Shown here piece by piece: positions 32,882 through 32,936 of a stretch of DNA of 32,936 nt (its first letter is position 1; the number at the start of each line of letters is the position of its first letter). The translations under genes were made by a program, and so were the position numbers. Source of the stretch: an uncultured Bdellovibrio sp. (GTDB lineage Bacteria > Bdellovibrionota > Bdellovibrionia > Bdellovibrionales > Bdellovibrionaceae). Where the stretch lies: contig NZ_CAMLDV010000021.1 of the NCBI RefSeq assembly GCF_946478835.1, positions 1 through 32,936 on the forward strand, read 5' to 3'. The notes beneath the pieces are model-generated. The model saw only the letters and a program-made list of their open reading frames with translations. It searched no databases and was not told the origin of the DNA.

Positions 32882-32906
32882 AAAGGGTCTCAAAACGAGA
32901 CCCTTT
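32882..32906 (-). terminator. Strong rho-independent terminator near the right edge
   Basis: A 10-bp stem, AAAGGGTCTC and GAGACCCTTT, with a 5-nt loop. On the minus strand it is followed by a T-rich run (TTTTTTATTTTT), so it most likely ends a minus-strand gene that lies to the right of the window. The last 30 nt (with CCGG-aagagg-CCGG) show no gene. Confidence 0.8.
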
Positions 32907-32936
32907 ATTTCCGGAAGAGGCCGGAGTATCTATATA

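Noticed and set aside
1..32936. CRISPR arrays, tRNA/rRNA genes, insertion sequences, prophage
   Set aside because: No regular non-coding repeats, no cloverleaf or rRNA-like sequence, and no transposase, integrase or phage structural genes were seen.

Overview
The window looks like an ordinary chromosomal stretch of a predatory or predator-related deltaproteobacterium-like Gram-negative, most probably a Bdellovibrio or close relative (inference). The reasons are a TIGR02147/DUF4423-type protein at the left edge, an unusually high density of exported proteins and lipoproteins (at least six lipoboxes), an HD-GYP protein, a MASE1-type hybrid kinase, an archaeal-type class I aldolase and an L,D-transpeptidase. 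I see no phage, transposon, CRISPR array, tRNA or rRNA.

Layout. 1-2.1 kb (+): the 3' part of a TIGR02147 gene, a translationally coupled exported protein with a degenerate HExxH helix, and an exported protein with Asp/Gly-rich loops that ends at a strong bidirectional hairpin. 2.1-6.8 kb (-): an 835-aa Asp-box beta-propeller lipoprotein and recG. 6.9-12.7 kb (+): HD-GYP phosphodiesterase plus a small Cys-rich exported protein; a di-haem-type lipoprotein, a DUF3465-like exported protein and an S1 serine protease lipoprotein; then a membrane hybrid histidine kinase. 12.6-16.4 kb (-): class I aldolase (fbaB), a palindromic terminator, then an overlapping lysS / rhodanese-like lipoprotein / hotdog thioesterase operon. 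16.5-18.4 kb (+): an Nfu-type Fe-S scaffold and an overlapping MATE transporter behind a good extended -10 promoter. 18.4-30.5 kb (-): a 934-aa Ig-like lipoprotein with an FGE-like end, an MHS-family MFS transporter, an exported ABC1/UbiB-family kinase homologue, a 972-aa lipoprotein with 14 tandem 58-residue PD40-like repeats, a Cys/Gly-rich exported protein and a MOSC protein. 30.5-31.6 kb (+): a small XRE-type regulator behind three in-register palindromes, plus a coupled membrane-anchored protein. 31.6-32.9 kb (-): a small exported protein and an L,D-transpeptidase.

Most notable. (1) The three giant surface lipoproteins all carry a CCGATAA box just upstream, resembling the -10 of sigma-28 (FliA) promoters. 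In two of them the box lies exactly 7 nt before the ATG, which predicts leaderless transcripts. They may form a motility-coupled surface-adhesin set. (2) Three palindromes starting at exactly 21-bp intervals precede the XRE gene, an apparent operator array. (3) An ABC1-family kinase homologue carries a signal peptide and altered invariant residues. (4) A two-domain rhodanese lipoprotein lacks both catalytic cysteines. (5) Two Shine-Dalgarno sequences sit inside long-range inverted repeats. All functional statements rest on motif reading; no database search was run.
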